Shown here: positions 24,856 through 38,100 of the stretch, piece after piece | Position numbering within the stretch: position 1 is the stretch's first letter | Layout of the letters: every line of letters begins with the position of its first letter | From: Lingula anatina | Taxonomy: Eukaryota; Brachiopoda; Lingulata; Lingulida; Lingulidae | DNA: 64,000 nucleotides | Assembly (NCBI RefSeq): GCF_001039355.2 | Contig: NW_019774169.1 | Location: 536,416-600,415 of the forward strand | Direction of reading: 5' to 3' | Program-made: the position numbers and the translations under genes | Notes under the pieces: generated by a model | Database searches by the model: none | What the model was told of the DNA's origin: nothing | The model's input: the letters and a program-made list of their open reading frames with translations, nothing else

Positions 24856-26159
24856 TATGTTAAAAAAAAAAAACTGAACATTTATTATGTGACCCAACAC
24901 CTAACCTTGATGAATCTCAGGAACCATCAGAATTGAATTTAAAAACGCAAAATTCCGCTTTTCCACAGAAAAAGCTCATGTCTACACTATATACTGAACA
25001 TTCAAGTGCACCAAACAAGTAAAGTGGTATGTTAGATTAATAAACATGTGAATTTGTGAAATGGATAGAGATCAATTAAAAAATTATTTTTCTAAGTCTA
25101 GTGGTTTAGCATGAGTAGCCATGGTATCCATCTTTTTCTTTAACACAAAATTGATTATTTTTACTACTAATTGGCAAGAGGTACTGTTTGTTAATATTCT
25201 TGTTGCACTGATAATTTAGATTACAATATACACGTACATTTTATTCATTTGTTTTCAAAGAGATCATTTTTTAAAAAATTATTCATGTTTGTATTGAGGC
25301 ATTGTAGGCAGTAAGTGTTTATTGTTTTAACGTACTATTTATTCATTTCTTATAGATGGATGTTGCTGAGGTAGAGGTTAGGGTAGTAACAGAAACATAC
25401 CAAAAATATCATCAAAATACATTTTAAAAGGCACTTTGAGGCAATAAATTAACATCTCTAGTTATGTTTTAAATCATGATAAAACACTTTTTAGTGGCTA
25501 CTGTTTATTTACCAGGTAGCTGTGTGAGTAAAAAAATCAGTAGATTTTTTTATCAAATTTTTTGTGTTTTTGCCCTAAGTTTTTCACTCTAGTTATTCTT
25601 AACTTTGGTTTGACATGCTATAATTTTATCTGGATAAATACACAAGTAGGTTATAAGAATGGTTTTAATGATATTTATCATGATATTTTAGACTTAATTT
25701 TAACATTATTACAATAAAAGCAAAAATAAAAAAAATTTTCTTGTTATCTTTGCCTTGTTCTATGAAAGAAAATAAAATTGTAAGTACGTATATATTGGCA
25801 CATTAGTGCTATGAAAATGTATCCTTTACATACAGAATAAACATATATATATGGTTGTTTTCTGTATAACCTACCAAAAACCCAATTTTCATCTGCAGTT
25901 TTGATTTTAGTGAATTTTAACAATCTTGATTAAGAACAAGTGATTTAATGGCATGGGCTTTTTGATTCAAAACAAACAACCTGTGTTTGGGAGGGGAGCA
26001 TATTAGATAACTACATCAGATCACATTATCAACCAATGCACAGAGACAAGTTGACTGTGTTGCCTCTTTTGTACACCTCTGATCATTCAAATTTGCCATA
26101 CAATCTGCTCAAGAAAGTGTCTTTTAACTTAAGTTTAGACGGAGCCACTTTAATCAGCT

Positions 26160-26716
26160 GATTGCATCCTGTGCAGTTGAGACAGACAGGTAGAAGTGAA
26201 AAATTGCTCACTGATTGCATCCTGAGCAGTTGAGACAGACAGGTAGATGTGAAAAATTCCTCACTGATTGCAATCAGCTGATTGCATCCTGAGCAGTTGA
26301 GACAGACAGGGAGATGTGAAAAATTGCTCACTGATTGCAATCAGCCGATTTCATCCCGAGCAGTTGAGACAGGCAGGTAGAAATGAAAAATTGCTCACTG
26401 ATTGCAATCAGCTGGTCTTGACAAAAAAAACTGTACACCTACTTTGCATGGAATTTAACAGAGCTTATTCATGTTCTACATTGATTTTGTCATGGGTCAA
26501 ACCTTGTTTCTTTACCAATGAAATCAGAGAAATTTCATCCCGAGCAGTTGAGACAGGCAGGTAGAAATGAAAAATTGCTCACTGATTGCAATCAGCTGGT
26601 CTTGACAAAAAAAACTGTACACCTTCCACTTTGCATGGAATTTAACGGAGCTTATTCGTGTTCCACATTGATTTTGTCATGGGTCAAACCTTGTTTCTTT
26701 ACCAATGAAATCAGAG
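26160..26716. repeat. Expanded minisatellite in copy 2
   Basis: Units start at 26160, 26213, 26280 and 26347 (spacing 53, 67, 67). Each has the core GAGCAGTTGAGACAG or a near variant. A larger step of about 184 bp then repeats 26348-26531 at 26532-26716, including the flanking GTCTTGACAAAAAAAACTG. The unit junction at 26269-26286 is an exact 18-bp palindrome, TGCAATCAGCTGATTGCA. Copy 1 has one unit. Confidence 0.85.
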
Positions 26717-28250
26717 AAATTCCTCTTGATCACGTACTATGTCTATGGGGGCAGACTTCTCTGAATAGGCAGCTTTATAATGAATTATCATCAAAGGAGT
26801 ATTTAGAGGGGTCAGCAACCCAGGTACATAATGATTCCATCTGGTCAAGCCAAATTCAAGTGCAAAATGTGAAAACTTCCTTTAAAAGATTGTAATTTGA
26901 GCTTCGCACATCATTACTCTGTGGTGTTTCTGTTCACCATGTGTGTTTGATGTCACTCAAGAGGTTTGATGGGAAACTAAGGTTCTGGGAAATGTTGACT
27001 TTGCTGTAGAGAGTTCTTATTGTGTCTTGATTATTGAAGTGTTTGTGAAGAAGTGTTATACAAAACACAGCAGCTTGATGTCTGCAGACCATCTGTACAT
27101 ATCCAAATAGAAAATGTTCTCAGATTATTATGTGAGAGAAAATTTATGGTTGTAATACTCTAGTATATTATAACTCCACAAGTCATCAATAGATGCAACC
27201 TGGAAAATACCTAAAAATGATAGTATACTTCCAACAAATGTTTTGCCCCAATTATAAACAAATATTAAACTTGATTAACAAAGGAAGAATCTATAGACCA
27301 AGTCGTTAATTGATTAATTTCTGCAGAACTGAGTCCTCTACAGAAACCAGACTTATTCATCAGTTGTCACAATATTGCTTCATCCAATGAATCAAAAATG
27401 AATCATGTTTTTAACATTATGTCAGGAAACATAATTTTTCCTCCAGCAGCATGAAATTGTATTATCTTGTCATCTGCCTGCCATCCATACAGATGGCTGT
27501 GGCATCCAGTGCCCATTGAACTCTAATTGGTAGCCATTGTCTTGGGGCAAAGAAGGCACCGGCAGACGCTCTGCAATAAAAGGGAATGAGTGATTGCCTT
27601 GAAATATGAGGCATATCTGCCCTGAAGGCAAAATGATTATTTTTTTAATTTATTTATTTGCATAATATATTTTTAATTTCACATTATGACTATATTGATT
27701 TGCATTCAAAGATGTTTTTAAGTAAATTAAAAAAATTCTTTAGAATGAGAATCTTCTGCATCTAAGAAATGTCATATCATTCTGAATAGATGTTCTGACT
27801 AGTCATCTGTAGACAACTTATTCTTTAGAGAATAAAGCAGTAGACATACTATTACAATTAGACCCTAAGTGTCCCATTAACTGTAGTGCTTTATTGATCA
27901 TTTCATGTTTAAGTGTTTTAACATCGTTGGACAAAGAGTCAGGAAACTGATACCCTATTATCCCTTTCTTTTCATACCAAAAATCATTTCAAAAAAATAA
28001 AAATTATAAATAGTACTTTTGCATGATGTCTGCTTGAAACAACTGGCATCCATGTGATAACAGATTTGGTCAATTTAATTCATTAAAAGCCATGACATTG
28101 TAATCTTACTGATTTATTAATATGTGTTAATTGGTGAACAAAGAACTTTTTAAGAACAAAGAACAAAAAAAAACTTGAAAATGCACTGTTCAGTTTAATG
28201 CAAATAAATCATGTTAGACCAACATTTGTTCATCACGTTTTTTTTTTAAT

Positions 28251-28440
28251 CATTATTATCATTATTCATTATCATACATCTTGTCAATTTTGTAAATTCA
28301 TCTGTCCAAGTACAAGAACATTATGAAAAAAATTTAGCTTCAAAAATATTAACCATATAACAATTTCTTTAAATGTTATATGGACGATTTTATCTCCCAA
28401 GTGCCCGAGCTTTTGTGCTATACAATAGAACGGGAGGAGG

Positions 28441-28475
<35 letters not shown>

Positions 28476-29044
28476 TAATAAAAATAAACTACACAGCAAT
28501 AGCACCAATAAATTGACAAATCAAACAATTGTTGTAGAGTCTCGTACAAAGCTCACGAAACTTGTTCAAATCATTTCCATTCAGCGTTTTCCAAAATTTC
28601 TCTTCTTTTTTATTGACAGCCATTTAGTTGTACAAACAGCCAGCTCCTTAACCAATATTTCCAAAATATCCACATTTGTTTAGTCCGTATGTCTTCAAGC
28701 TTGGTTTTGGTTTAATTATAACTGTGATAAAAATTCTGGTCCTAAACCCCACTTTCTTTTCCATTTGCCATGTATGATGTTTATTTTCTTCACCAACGTG
28801 CTCTACACAGAAGATTGACATTTATGCAAATAAGATAGCTAAATAAGGCGCTTGACCCCCAGCCTCGATTTGGGATACACACTAAACAAGAAACATGATG
28901 GCGAGCGGCTGAACGGAGTTTACGTGCATTTGGCGTGGAATTCAAGCATTTTCTAGGATTTCTACTTGGACTTAATTTTACAGATGAACTTATGAAAGAT
29001 ATAATAATCTTAAAGTGCCAAATCTTGGACAATTAGGACTTACT
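28251..29044 (+). promoter_or_regulatory. Upstream region and probable 5' UTR of neogenin
   Basis: Unique sequence between the duplicated block and the start codon. It has a T32 run at 28442-28473. GC and CpG content rise near 28840-28930. A TAAATAAGG at about 28839-28847 could serve as a weak TATA-like element. No start site can be fixed from sequence alone. Confidence 0.4.
28824..29036 (+). promoter_or_regulatory. Cluster of short upstream ORFs before neogenin
   Basis: Four small ATG-to-stop frames: 28824-28838, 28895-28912 (starting ATGATGGCG), 28984-28995 and 28992-29036. The last ends 8 nt before the main ATG. The main ATG has A at -3 and G at +4, a strong context. How many uORFs are in the mRNA depends on the start site. 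Confidence 0.45.
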
Positions 29045-29129
29045 ATGGCTAGAAATCGGCCTCGGAAACGATGGGGTTTACCGTCCCTTGTGTCAGTGCT
29101 TTTACTCGGCCTACTGCAGTCAGCATTGG
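29045..29129 (+). CDS. NEO1: Neogenin exon 1: signal peptide
   Basis: 85 nt, 28 codons plus one base. Starts MARNRPRKRWG, then a hydrophobic core SVLLLGLLQSALG: a basic n-region and h-region of a secretory signal. Donor GTAAGT. Start chosen for its strong context and for this signal. Confidence 0.88.
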
Positions 29130-32100
29130 GTAAGTTTTCAATTTCCATCGTTCTTTGATTTTTGCCATATCTTTAAGGAATGCAATGCGTTTAAAACTTC
29201 AGGCACTCAAGATTCAAATGGTACATTTCCAGCACAGGTGGAACACTTTGGGAAATGAATCTTAGATTTATCATGCACTTTTGGCCTAGGATTCGGAACA
29301 TTTGAAAAGAATGCTCTATTGTTCGAAAGGTGATTGCAGAGGGCAAGCCTGTAAGTGCATACACCTGGCTTTTAGATCAGTCTCCAAGTGGGGGAATGCT
29401 CTATCGCTATCCAAAATTTTCCTTTCATTTACACAGATGCATTGGTGTTAAATATTGTGTGATCCATATATCAAAGCGCATGTTGATGTTTAAGAAATGC
29501 AGCCTTTAAATACGTGAATAAATACAGGAGATATTACGTTCTGATCTGGCTCAACCAAACAATGTGAAAAAAGTTCCCTTCATTAAATTATGTGGCAAGC
29601 ATACTTAATAATTGAATAGCTATTTCCAAATCATGGTATTAAAGTAATTACAATTAAGAATGGAAATGAATTTTAATGACGACAATAGTAGCTCATATTG
29701 ACCTGATATTTTAATAAAATAATAACCTTACCAGCAGTGTTCATTAAAAACCAATAATACCTTATGAAGTTTGAAGTAGTATCATCATGCATTTTTTTTT
29801 TTTTTTTTTTTTTTTAGTTTCTTTTGCTTTTTTTGTTTCCTTTTATATTCCCAATTTTATAGAAATGTTTGGTAAAATAAAAGACCACAACTGTCCTTAT
29901 TAATTCTTTTTGATGAATATTTTCCTAGTCCTTTGATTTATTAATCAAGATCAAAGATGTTGCTTTAAAATTTCATGTAACTATTCAATCATTCAGCTAC
30001 CTCATGCTGTGCAAATGCAGACTCACTTCTTTGAAGGCTAGGATAATATATTACTTCTACCCATTCTTCTGGGAATACCCAATTGGTTTAATTTCTAGAT
30101 ACTTGTAACATCACTCACTTTGCTTGAATCTCAATAATTGGAAATGTCTCAAAGGTTCTGCATGCATATTGTTAGGACTAACTCAGAAACAAAGACGAAT
30201 ACCTCAAAGATAAAGCTATAGATCTTTTATAGTATATCTACTTTGGCATTGTGCTATTAGAATTATGAAAAGTATTCCACCCCAAAGCTTAAGATCTTTA
30301 AATATCTTCTCCAGTATGGTCTCTTGTGTGCCACATCCTTCATTCACTCTTATTAATTTCCATAATGGCCTGCCATAAAGATGGGCATTGTTGCACATTA
30401 CACAAGTAATTACAAATGCCTTTAATTTCACAAGGCTCCACGCAGTATAAGAACTAGTTTTCTTATGCCATGAATGCAATTAACCATTTTGTACTGTGCA
30501 CATGAATATTCAGTGTCATGTCTGGTACAATTAGAACTGTCCTGCCACATGCTGAGCCATGAGGATAGTAATTCAGTGACAAAGTTGTCTTGTTGGTAGT
30601 GTAATTGGGTTGATGTACTGGTCTCAAGCCCGGCTGTATCATCCTGACAGTCCCCTTGGGGGAGTAATCAAATTATTTGCCAGTACATTGAGGAATTCTA
30701 ATTTTAAGTTTCCTCTTTAGTGTCAACATTACTTAAAGAATCTAATTGAAGGTGAAGGTGCAAGAAGCTAGTTTAAGTCAGTTTTGACCATTTGGGCAGG
30801 GAGAGTGGGGTCACCTGTGGTAGTTTTCATTCAGCAAATTTAGCCTTCTCACCTAACTTCTTATCTTCAAAGTCCAAATTTTTTCTTTGATCCAATCTGA
30901 TGACCCTTTATGACTATACTGGACTATAATTTAATGATTACACATCTGAGTAACTTAGACTGCATAATATATGTTTGCTGGGACCCTAGAAATGACCATA
31001 CTGTATTCATTTTATGCGGCCACAAATTTGATGCTCCTGGTCAGAGATTTATGTGCACTTAAAATGGTTGCTAGAGCACAGAAGTTGAACCACTTATAAA
31101 GGTGTTGAATGATTACTAGATGGCAAAAACATTATACAGTCCATAAATTTGGCCGAAAATCATTCAAGCCAGAAGTCCTGGGTCAAGCAATATGCTGACC
31201 CTTTGGTTTGTCTCAGTGACCTTTTATAACAATTACATATAGAGTTGTCTTGAGTGCCTGGTAATTTAAGAAGTGAAACTTAGCAAATGATGGGGAAGAG
31301 GTTTGTCAAAGCCCCAACAAATAGAGGCAAGACTGGGTAAACAAGATGTTGCTGGAGGTGTGCTGTAGCCATTCGGTCCCTCTGTTAGCATCAGCAATTC
31401 CTAATCTTCTTCTCAATGCAGCAGTGTTTGTCCATGGCTCTACATTCCATACAACTTGGCTGATCTGATGCTTATCTGGGGGTCTGGAGAGCTGTCCAAA
31501 ATGCTACAAGGCAACATTTTCAAAAAGCTAGCAGACAGAGGAGAACTCCAATTGATTGTTAGTACTTAGTCAAAGCAATAGTGCAGACTAAACTAATTTT
31601 CCTCCTCATAGTTATTTGATTTCACGTGTTAGGCCACAGTCTGCTTACGTTAACAAGAGAACAGTAAATGTAAACTTGTTTAATCAAATTGCTTGCTAGA
31701 GGTGGTTTTTTCTTGAATTATGTTCATTATTTTTAACAGAGTTCCAGTTACTTGTGAATAGCATTACATCACAGACAAAGACAGATTAATAAAAGTCATC
31801 AAACTGCTAATGACTTTAATTGTGTGACTTCAACATATTTGGCAATACATGTTTGCTTATATTTCCCCATAGATACACACAAGCTATAGAGTAGAGTCTG
31901 ACCCTGTCTTGCGGCTCGTATAGTGTAATACTTTGTCCCAAATGTACGTATTGAAAATCATTGATCTGTGCCTCTGTGGAGTCCCATTCACTGGGGTTGT
32001 ACAATGGTCATCCTACTGGGATTTATCCATATGAAAAATGAGACATAGGCACCAAGAGTATGGAGATGCTAGCAGCACAATATCAGTGGGATTATTTCTT

Positions 32101-35100
32101 TGTGTTAAATTGATATGGATTCATTAATTATTTGTTATTATTTGTTACTTTTAAAAGAGTTGCTCTTTATATGGATGTGTTACAACTGTCAGGCTTGTAT
32201 TGGCAAAAATCATTTCTGAATGCTGCATTTATTCAGGGTTCTGCAGAAACATCTTGAGTAATAACACCCAAGGCAGCCAGAAGATGTTATTCATGATTCA
32301 GTAAACAAAAAATCTGTGGATACATGGAAGGCAAATGCACCTTCATTCCACTTGAACTAACATACTAGTGAGTCTTATTTTTGCACCTTGAGGTGGGGAC
32401 TTTTCTTGTTACAAGGAATGTTTTAGTTGGAGCTTAGGTAAACCTAACTTTCAGTGACCTATCCCAATAGGCATTTTGATCTCTTTTAACTCATCACGGG
32501 GAGTAAATCTAATCTTTCTGTTGTCATTGCAGTTCAGGTAATTCTCTTTGCTGCAGATAGACTCCCTGGTAAAGTAATTGAAAACAGGCAGCTAGCTGAA
32601 ATGAGTTGAGCTAAGTTAGGTCAACCTATCCCCACTGAAAACAGGCCTCCGGAGCATCTTACATTGCCTGGTTCAGAGCTGATTGATCTTTCTTCAGAAT
32701 AAAACAGATTTCTGACTTGGCACCTAACCTTAGAATCTGCATCGATTTAAAATGTGGCTGCATGAGGAGGGATGGCTTTGAATTGGATAATCATAACTAA
32801 AAAAAGGAAAAGTCAATAAATGTATTTGTGTTAAGTAACTGGTAACTGACTGATATAGATACACAGCAAAACTTCATAACAATCTTTCTGTGGATGTGGC
32901 GTTCATGTGACTCATATATGTCCTGAACCAAAAAAAAACTAGAACCTTGTTGTGAAGTAATAATGGCCAAGAATTTATGGCAACCTTTTCCGTGCATATA
33001 GCTGTGATAACTCATCCTCAGGTTTTTTATGATATGACAGTACGTCATTACAGGTCACCTCATTGTGTAAAATTCACCCACTTTTCCCCAGATACATCAT
33101 TCATGACAGTGCAACTGTCAAGGACTGGTTATGTTTTTAATTGTTTTGATAGACTTTCACCTCCTGCTATAAATCTGTGGGAATATTTATATGTTTCCCT
33201 CATGGGAGGGTCTCTAAAGAAAGGCCAGTCTCATTTTTGAGCTTCACATTTGAACCTCCTTGCCATTTCTCATTATGTTCAGTGGTTAGCTTTCAGTTGT
33301 GTTTTTACCAGACTGTGTCATTAATTCCACCTTTTTCTCCCTCTTTGTAGATGTTTTTCTACATCTATGGGGTGTCTGCTACTTAACCCTCAGTAGATGT
33401 ATTACTACAGTTGGATGTGAAAGCCATTCTCTTTTCCAGTTGACAAACTATCGGTAATGATTTTATTTTCTGGCCACTCAGGCTCACTCCCAGCATGTGG
33501 GTTGGGCCCTGAGCCTCCGCCCTATTGATGCCAAGGATTACTCTGACATTTACCACAGTTCATAGTACCTGACAGTTAGGCTCATTATGACCAGACTACC
33601 TGGGGGGACAGCTAAGCCATTAGTGGTGGCTTTCTCACCTTCTTGGAGCAAAAGAGACATTGCTCTGACCAGTGGTAAAAATGGACAGATGTTTACATTC
33701 TTGGTCAGGTAGTCCCAAGTGACCGATCCTGGTCTTTGGAATGCTGTTTTAGAGTCCTTTTTTATTCAGTATTGGGGTTATGGGTTCAGGTGATGTACAG
33801 TACTCCTGTTGTTTAATGAAAGAGTAATGGGTTCGGGCGCCCACCGTTGTTTAAATTTGTGAAATTAGAGAATATAAGAAGTACATGTCAGCTTTTAAAA
33901 CATACAAAGAATATAGGATATGTTGAAATCTGTTGACATGGCCCTAATGCAAAATTGACCTGAAGTATTTGTCAGTCGGGATATGTTGAATTGGGAGATG
34001 TAACAGGATTTAGAGTGGAGTGCAGGCTCAGGGGCAGTTGGTTTAAATGCTTTTTATCGCAATAAAAATGGGCTTTGTTTTACAGGGGAAGTCGTGCTGG
34101 CGACTTGGCAGCACTCACTTTCTGTATAATTTCCTTGGCTATGCAAATGGGCAAACAAAAGGGGTTAATGCGTGAACAAAGCACCTCATTCACCCTGTGG
34201 CCTGCAAATGTAGAACATGTCAGCATTTCCTTGTAATATTGCTCCTTCAATTTAACTGATCCAGGTTTTCAAATATTTAGCCTTACCCCACACTTTGCTA
34301 CCTGGACAAACACAGGTAATGCCATCAAAGTTTCCTATTCAAGCAGAAAAGCACAGTAAACAATTGTCACAGGTGGGCTGAATGGAGGGCAAACAAACAC
34401 TAATATTGACAGTCATTTGTTGGCCTTTTTGAAATTTGATTATAATAATTTCATTAAATTGTATTTTGGGTCTAGTGGGTAGCAGGTTGTCGCCATGCTC
34501 TATTGTGGTTTAGCATTACAGGTCCCAAAGTAAAGGCTACTCTGCCTGCAAAGTGTCTGCAAAGTGGATTGAAAACTCTGTTGTTGTTGTATCAGGCATG
34601 TCTATAGCTCCTACCAAATTGATTCGTGCTTTCTAAAAAAGAGACTGGTAGAGTTAAAAGATAAATTTCGTTGTCAATTTATTTTCAATTACAAGAGACT
34701 TTGTGGCAACCTGTTCAGATTAAGAAAAAAATTTACCAAGATACCAAAGATTTCTTTCCCACATGAGTATTGATGGGCATGGGTTCATTAAAGGCCCACT
34801 TGTCTTGTGGGTAATATTCAATTAGTCTTCTAAAGAAGCAATAAAGGCTGTATCCATCATAATATTCAAGCCATCCTGTTTAAGAACCAACCAATGTCAT
34901 CAATTTAGGTTTCAAAAGGCATTCAGTAGTCTCTGAAATAATGGAGGCAGGCTCTTGTCTTATATAAATGATACATCTGTCTTTGGTTTATAATGAATCA
35001 GCTAAGATGTTCTAATTTCTAGGTGATTTTTGGAATAGGTTAAATGGTCTGCCAAGATCAATACAGTATTGGACCATCTGTAAGGTAATTGTGTAACCCC

Positions 35101-38100
35101 TGGACAAAATGAACTCCTTGCAGTGAAAATGGAGATGGCTTTGATATGGCAAATACCTTCCAATATCAGAGATAGCTGAGCCTGTATCTGATTTTACCAG
35201 GCAAGAAATCCTGACTCACTTTAGTACTGAAACCCCAGTAGCTGTGAGAAGACAGACGTCTGTGCTTCCAGGAGTGTAATATTTGAGGAAAGCTGTCGAG
35301 TTTACGTGTTGTATATAAAGTAATTGTGTAGTGAGTGGCAGTGAGTGGATGTTTCAAAGTCATTCATGTGTCACTATTGTTTGCTATTGTTTGACACTTG
35401 GCAGGTTGAGTTTGGCCTTGTACTGGCTGATTAGCACATTTCCAAGCCCCCTTGTTCATGGGTGAAAGAAATTATTGACTTTTGATCTATTTAGCAGGGG
35501 AATGCCTTCTCAATTAGCAAATAAGGCATTAATTGGGTATAGTAATTACCTTACTCTAAACAAAATAAAAGTAATGCTGAGTGTTGATGGGATTTGCAGC
35601 ATGCAAATTGAATGAGTATATGACCCATGCTCCTCAGTAAGGGTAATAGCTGATATTTTTTTCCAAATGATTTTTTGTGGTGCAGGTGTTTTTGCATACT
35701 TTGTTACAGTCATTTGTAATTTTACTAGTAGAAAACTTCATCTTTTTGCAAATCCCAATTTCTATTCCCCATTCTTTTTTCTTTCTTTTTAAAAGTTCCT
35801 CCATGAAAGCTGTTCAATATTTGTCTACATTTGTTATGTTTGTATTTATTTGTTATTGAATGTATTTTATTTCAAGTAAAGAGGACATGAGTATTGACGA
35901 GGATTCATGTTAACAGATTTATGTTACATGTATGTTAGTTACTCGCATCAATTCCTCTAATGTGCTGAATGTATTTGCAATCCACGAGGTTAACTTGTCG
36001 ATAATGCTTTATTACCATTCATGAAGACTGCGGCAGTTGCAGGGCAGACTATTAATTTTGTGCCAAATAAAGGAAATTTGCGATTTGCACTAAGAGCTTC
36101 CTATTCATATGCTAGTACATGCCAGACTGGCCTGGTGTTTTTTCCCCAACAGCCCAGTGCAGCCTTAATTTAATTTCCAAAGTTGCTATCTATTACCTCA
36201 GCTTAATTGAGGAAGTGCTGTTCTGCTTTTACATTAGATGTAACCAGTAGCACCATTGGGTTTTATTGTCTATTCATTTAGCAGGTGGCACAGAGGAATA
36301 AATCAAAACAGTGAAAATCCAAACAACATATTCCAGGTATATGGTACACATACAGTGGCCTATTGATCACCAACAGCAGTTGGTAGTATGTCTGGGAAAA
36401 TCCATAGCAAATATAATGGGGTAATGAGAGTACTACGTGGCTGATAGGGTCTTGAGGCGCCTCTTCTGGGATTGTTTAGCGAAAAATCTGAGTTGCGTTG
36501 TAAAGCTTTATCTGGGATGCTTTTCATTGGACGATATTGACTGGAGGGAGGGTTAGTGCTATTCAGCATCTAAAATATTGCATTGTTAGGGCATGAAGAC
36601 AGATGGAGGATTGAAATGAGAAATTATCCTTTGTTTCAATCATTTGTCACAAAAGTATTTTTGGAAGACCCATTAGAGTATTAAAATTAAATGATGTACT
36701 TAGTATCTGCATGTAGAACTTTGTAAGATAAATTTACTGTGTTTCTTTATCATTACTCACCAGTTCTCTTAAATACAGCATGAATGTGAAAAAAATCCTA
36801 TGTTAATAAAGTAACACTGTTCATATAAAACAAACATGACTTCACCAACAAATGTATCCTTTGACATTAAGATGTTTGATCTGAGAAGTTAAACAAAGGG
36901 AATGGATATATTATTCGTAATGAATTAAGAAAATAGGTCTTCATTTGTCATTTGCGACACTGACACAAATAATAGCATTCGAAATACATGAATTATAGAT
37001 GCAAACTGCTATGATCTCATTTCTCACCTTAGTCACAGAAACATAGAACTGCCAGCCCTCAAATTCATGAATTATAAATGTTCTGCTTGGAAGTCCTTCC
37101 ACTGATAACTGTCAGCAGTCACTTTTTACTGCTGCTTATGAATCCACAGTAATTTCTCAGAAATTTCAAATAGCTCACTAATCCAAAAATATTATTTTTG
37201 GTCTGCATTCATCAGTTTTAGTAACCCAAAAAGAACTTGCTGTTTAAAACTTTTAAATGATATTTTCTGATATTAATTATAAAACGTTGTTTGAAATAAT
37301 ATTACTGGTACTAATTTTTTGTTCGCATTTGGTGAATAATTCTCATATTTACAGTAAATTGTTGGAAATGCAATGGAGTATAAGACAAATAGTAATACTT
37401 GACAGTTATAGGCAAATTATCATCAATTACCACAGCTTTTCAACTGTTTTGCCCCAGTCTTTTGTGGATGTTTTTTAAGGGTGGTTCCAAAGGAATATTT
37501 TGCATAGTTGTCCTGACTGGCCGACTCCATTGTTCACATAACTGGTACTATTTTTGGACTGTGGCACAATGTAAATACACTAGTGACTTGTCATATATGC
37601 ATTCATATTCTGAACATATTTTTTCATAAGGCATTATTAGTTTTCTGTTCTACATCCTGGTTATCCCTGAAATGTTGAATAACATAAGGGGAAGGTATCA
37701 AACAATTTTCTATTTGGAAAACAAGTTCAAATGATGCATTTGCCTTCCACACATAGAATTTCGAGGAGAAACATGGACCCCCCAGTTTAGTCATGATAAA
37801 ACTATGTACAGCATGTAACAACCATGCGTCTACGCAACACTTGCGATATTTTCAGTTGCAATACCAGTGTGAGGGCATAACACATTAGATGTTGCTTCTG
37901 TGGTGGCCGTAGAGTAAAGCATTACATGATATTCCTGATATTTATAGAAACTACTTCTTTAGAAGATTTCTTTTATCTTGTAGCTGCTGATGTCCTCATC
38001 TCTTTGGTGGTTAGTAGAACATGTCTTGACCTGGCATTTCCTTGCAGCTAGACACAACTGGATTTACAATTAATTGCCCATCAGTTTTTCAAGGCACAAA

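Larger units (their letters stand above)
19047..28250. repeat. Second copy of the duplicated block (continuous with neogenin)
   Basis: Counterpart of 10117-18964, longer mainly through the minisatellite at 26160-26716. It runs directly into the unique sequence before neogenin exon 1, so it is the copy in true linkage with that gene. No gene was recognised in it. Confidence 0.8.

Noticed and set aside
26083-26895. Repetitive ORFs on both strands
   Set aside because: They are translations of the minisatellite units, not protein-coding.
10035-28250. True segmental tandem duplication
   Set aside because: Possible, but both copy ends coincide with Ns and the missing insertion is neatly explained by alleles, so the haplotig reading is preferred.
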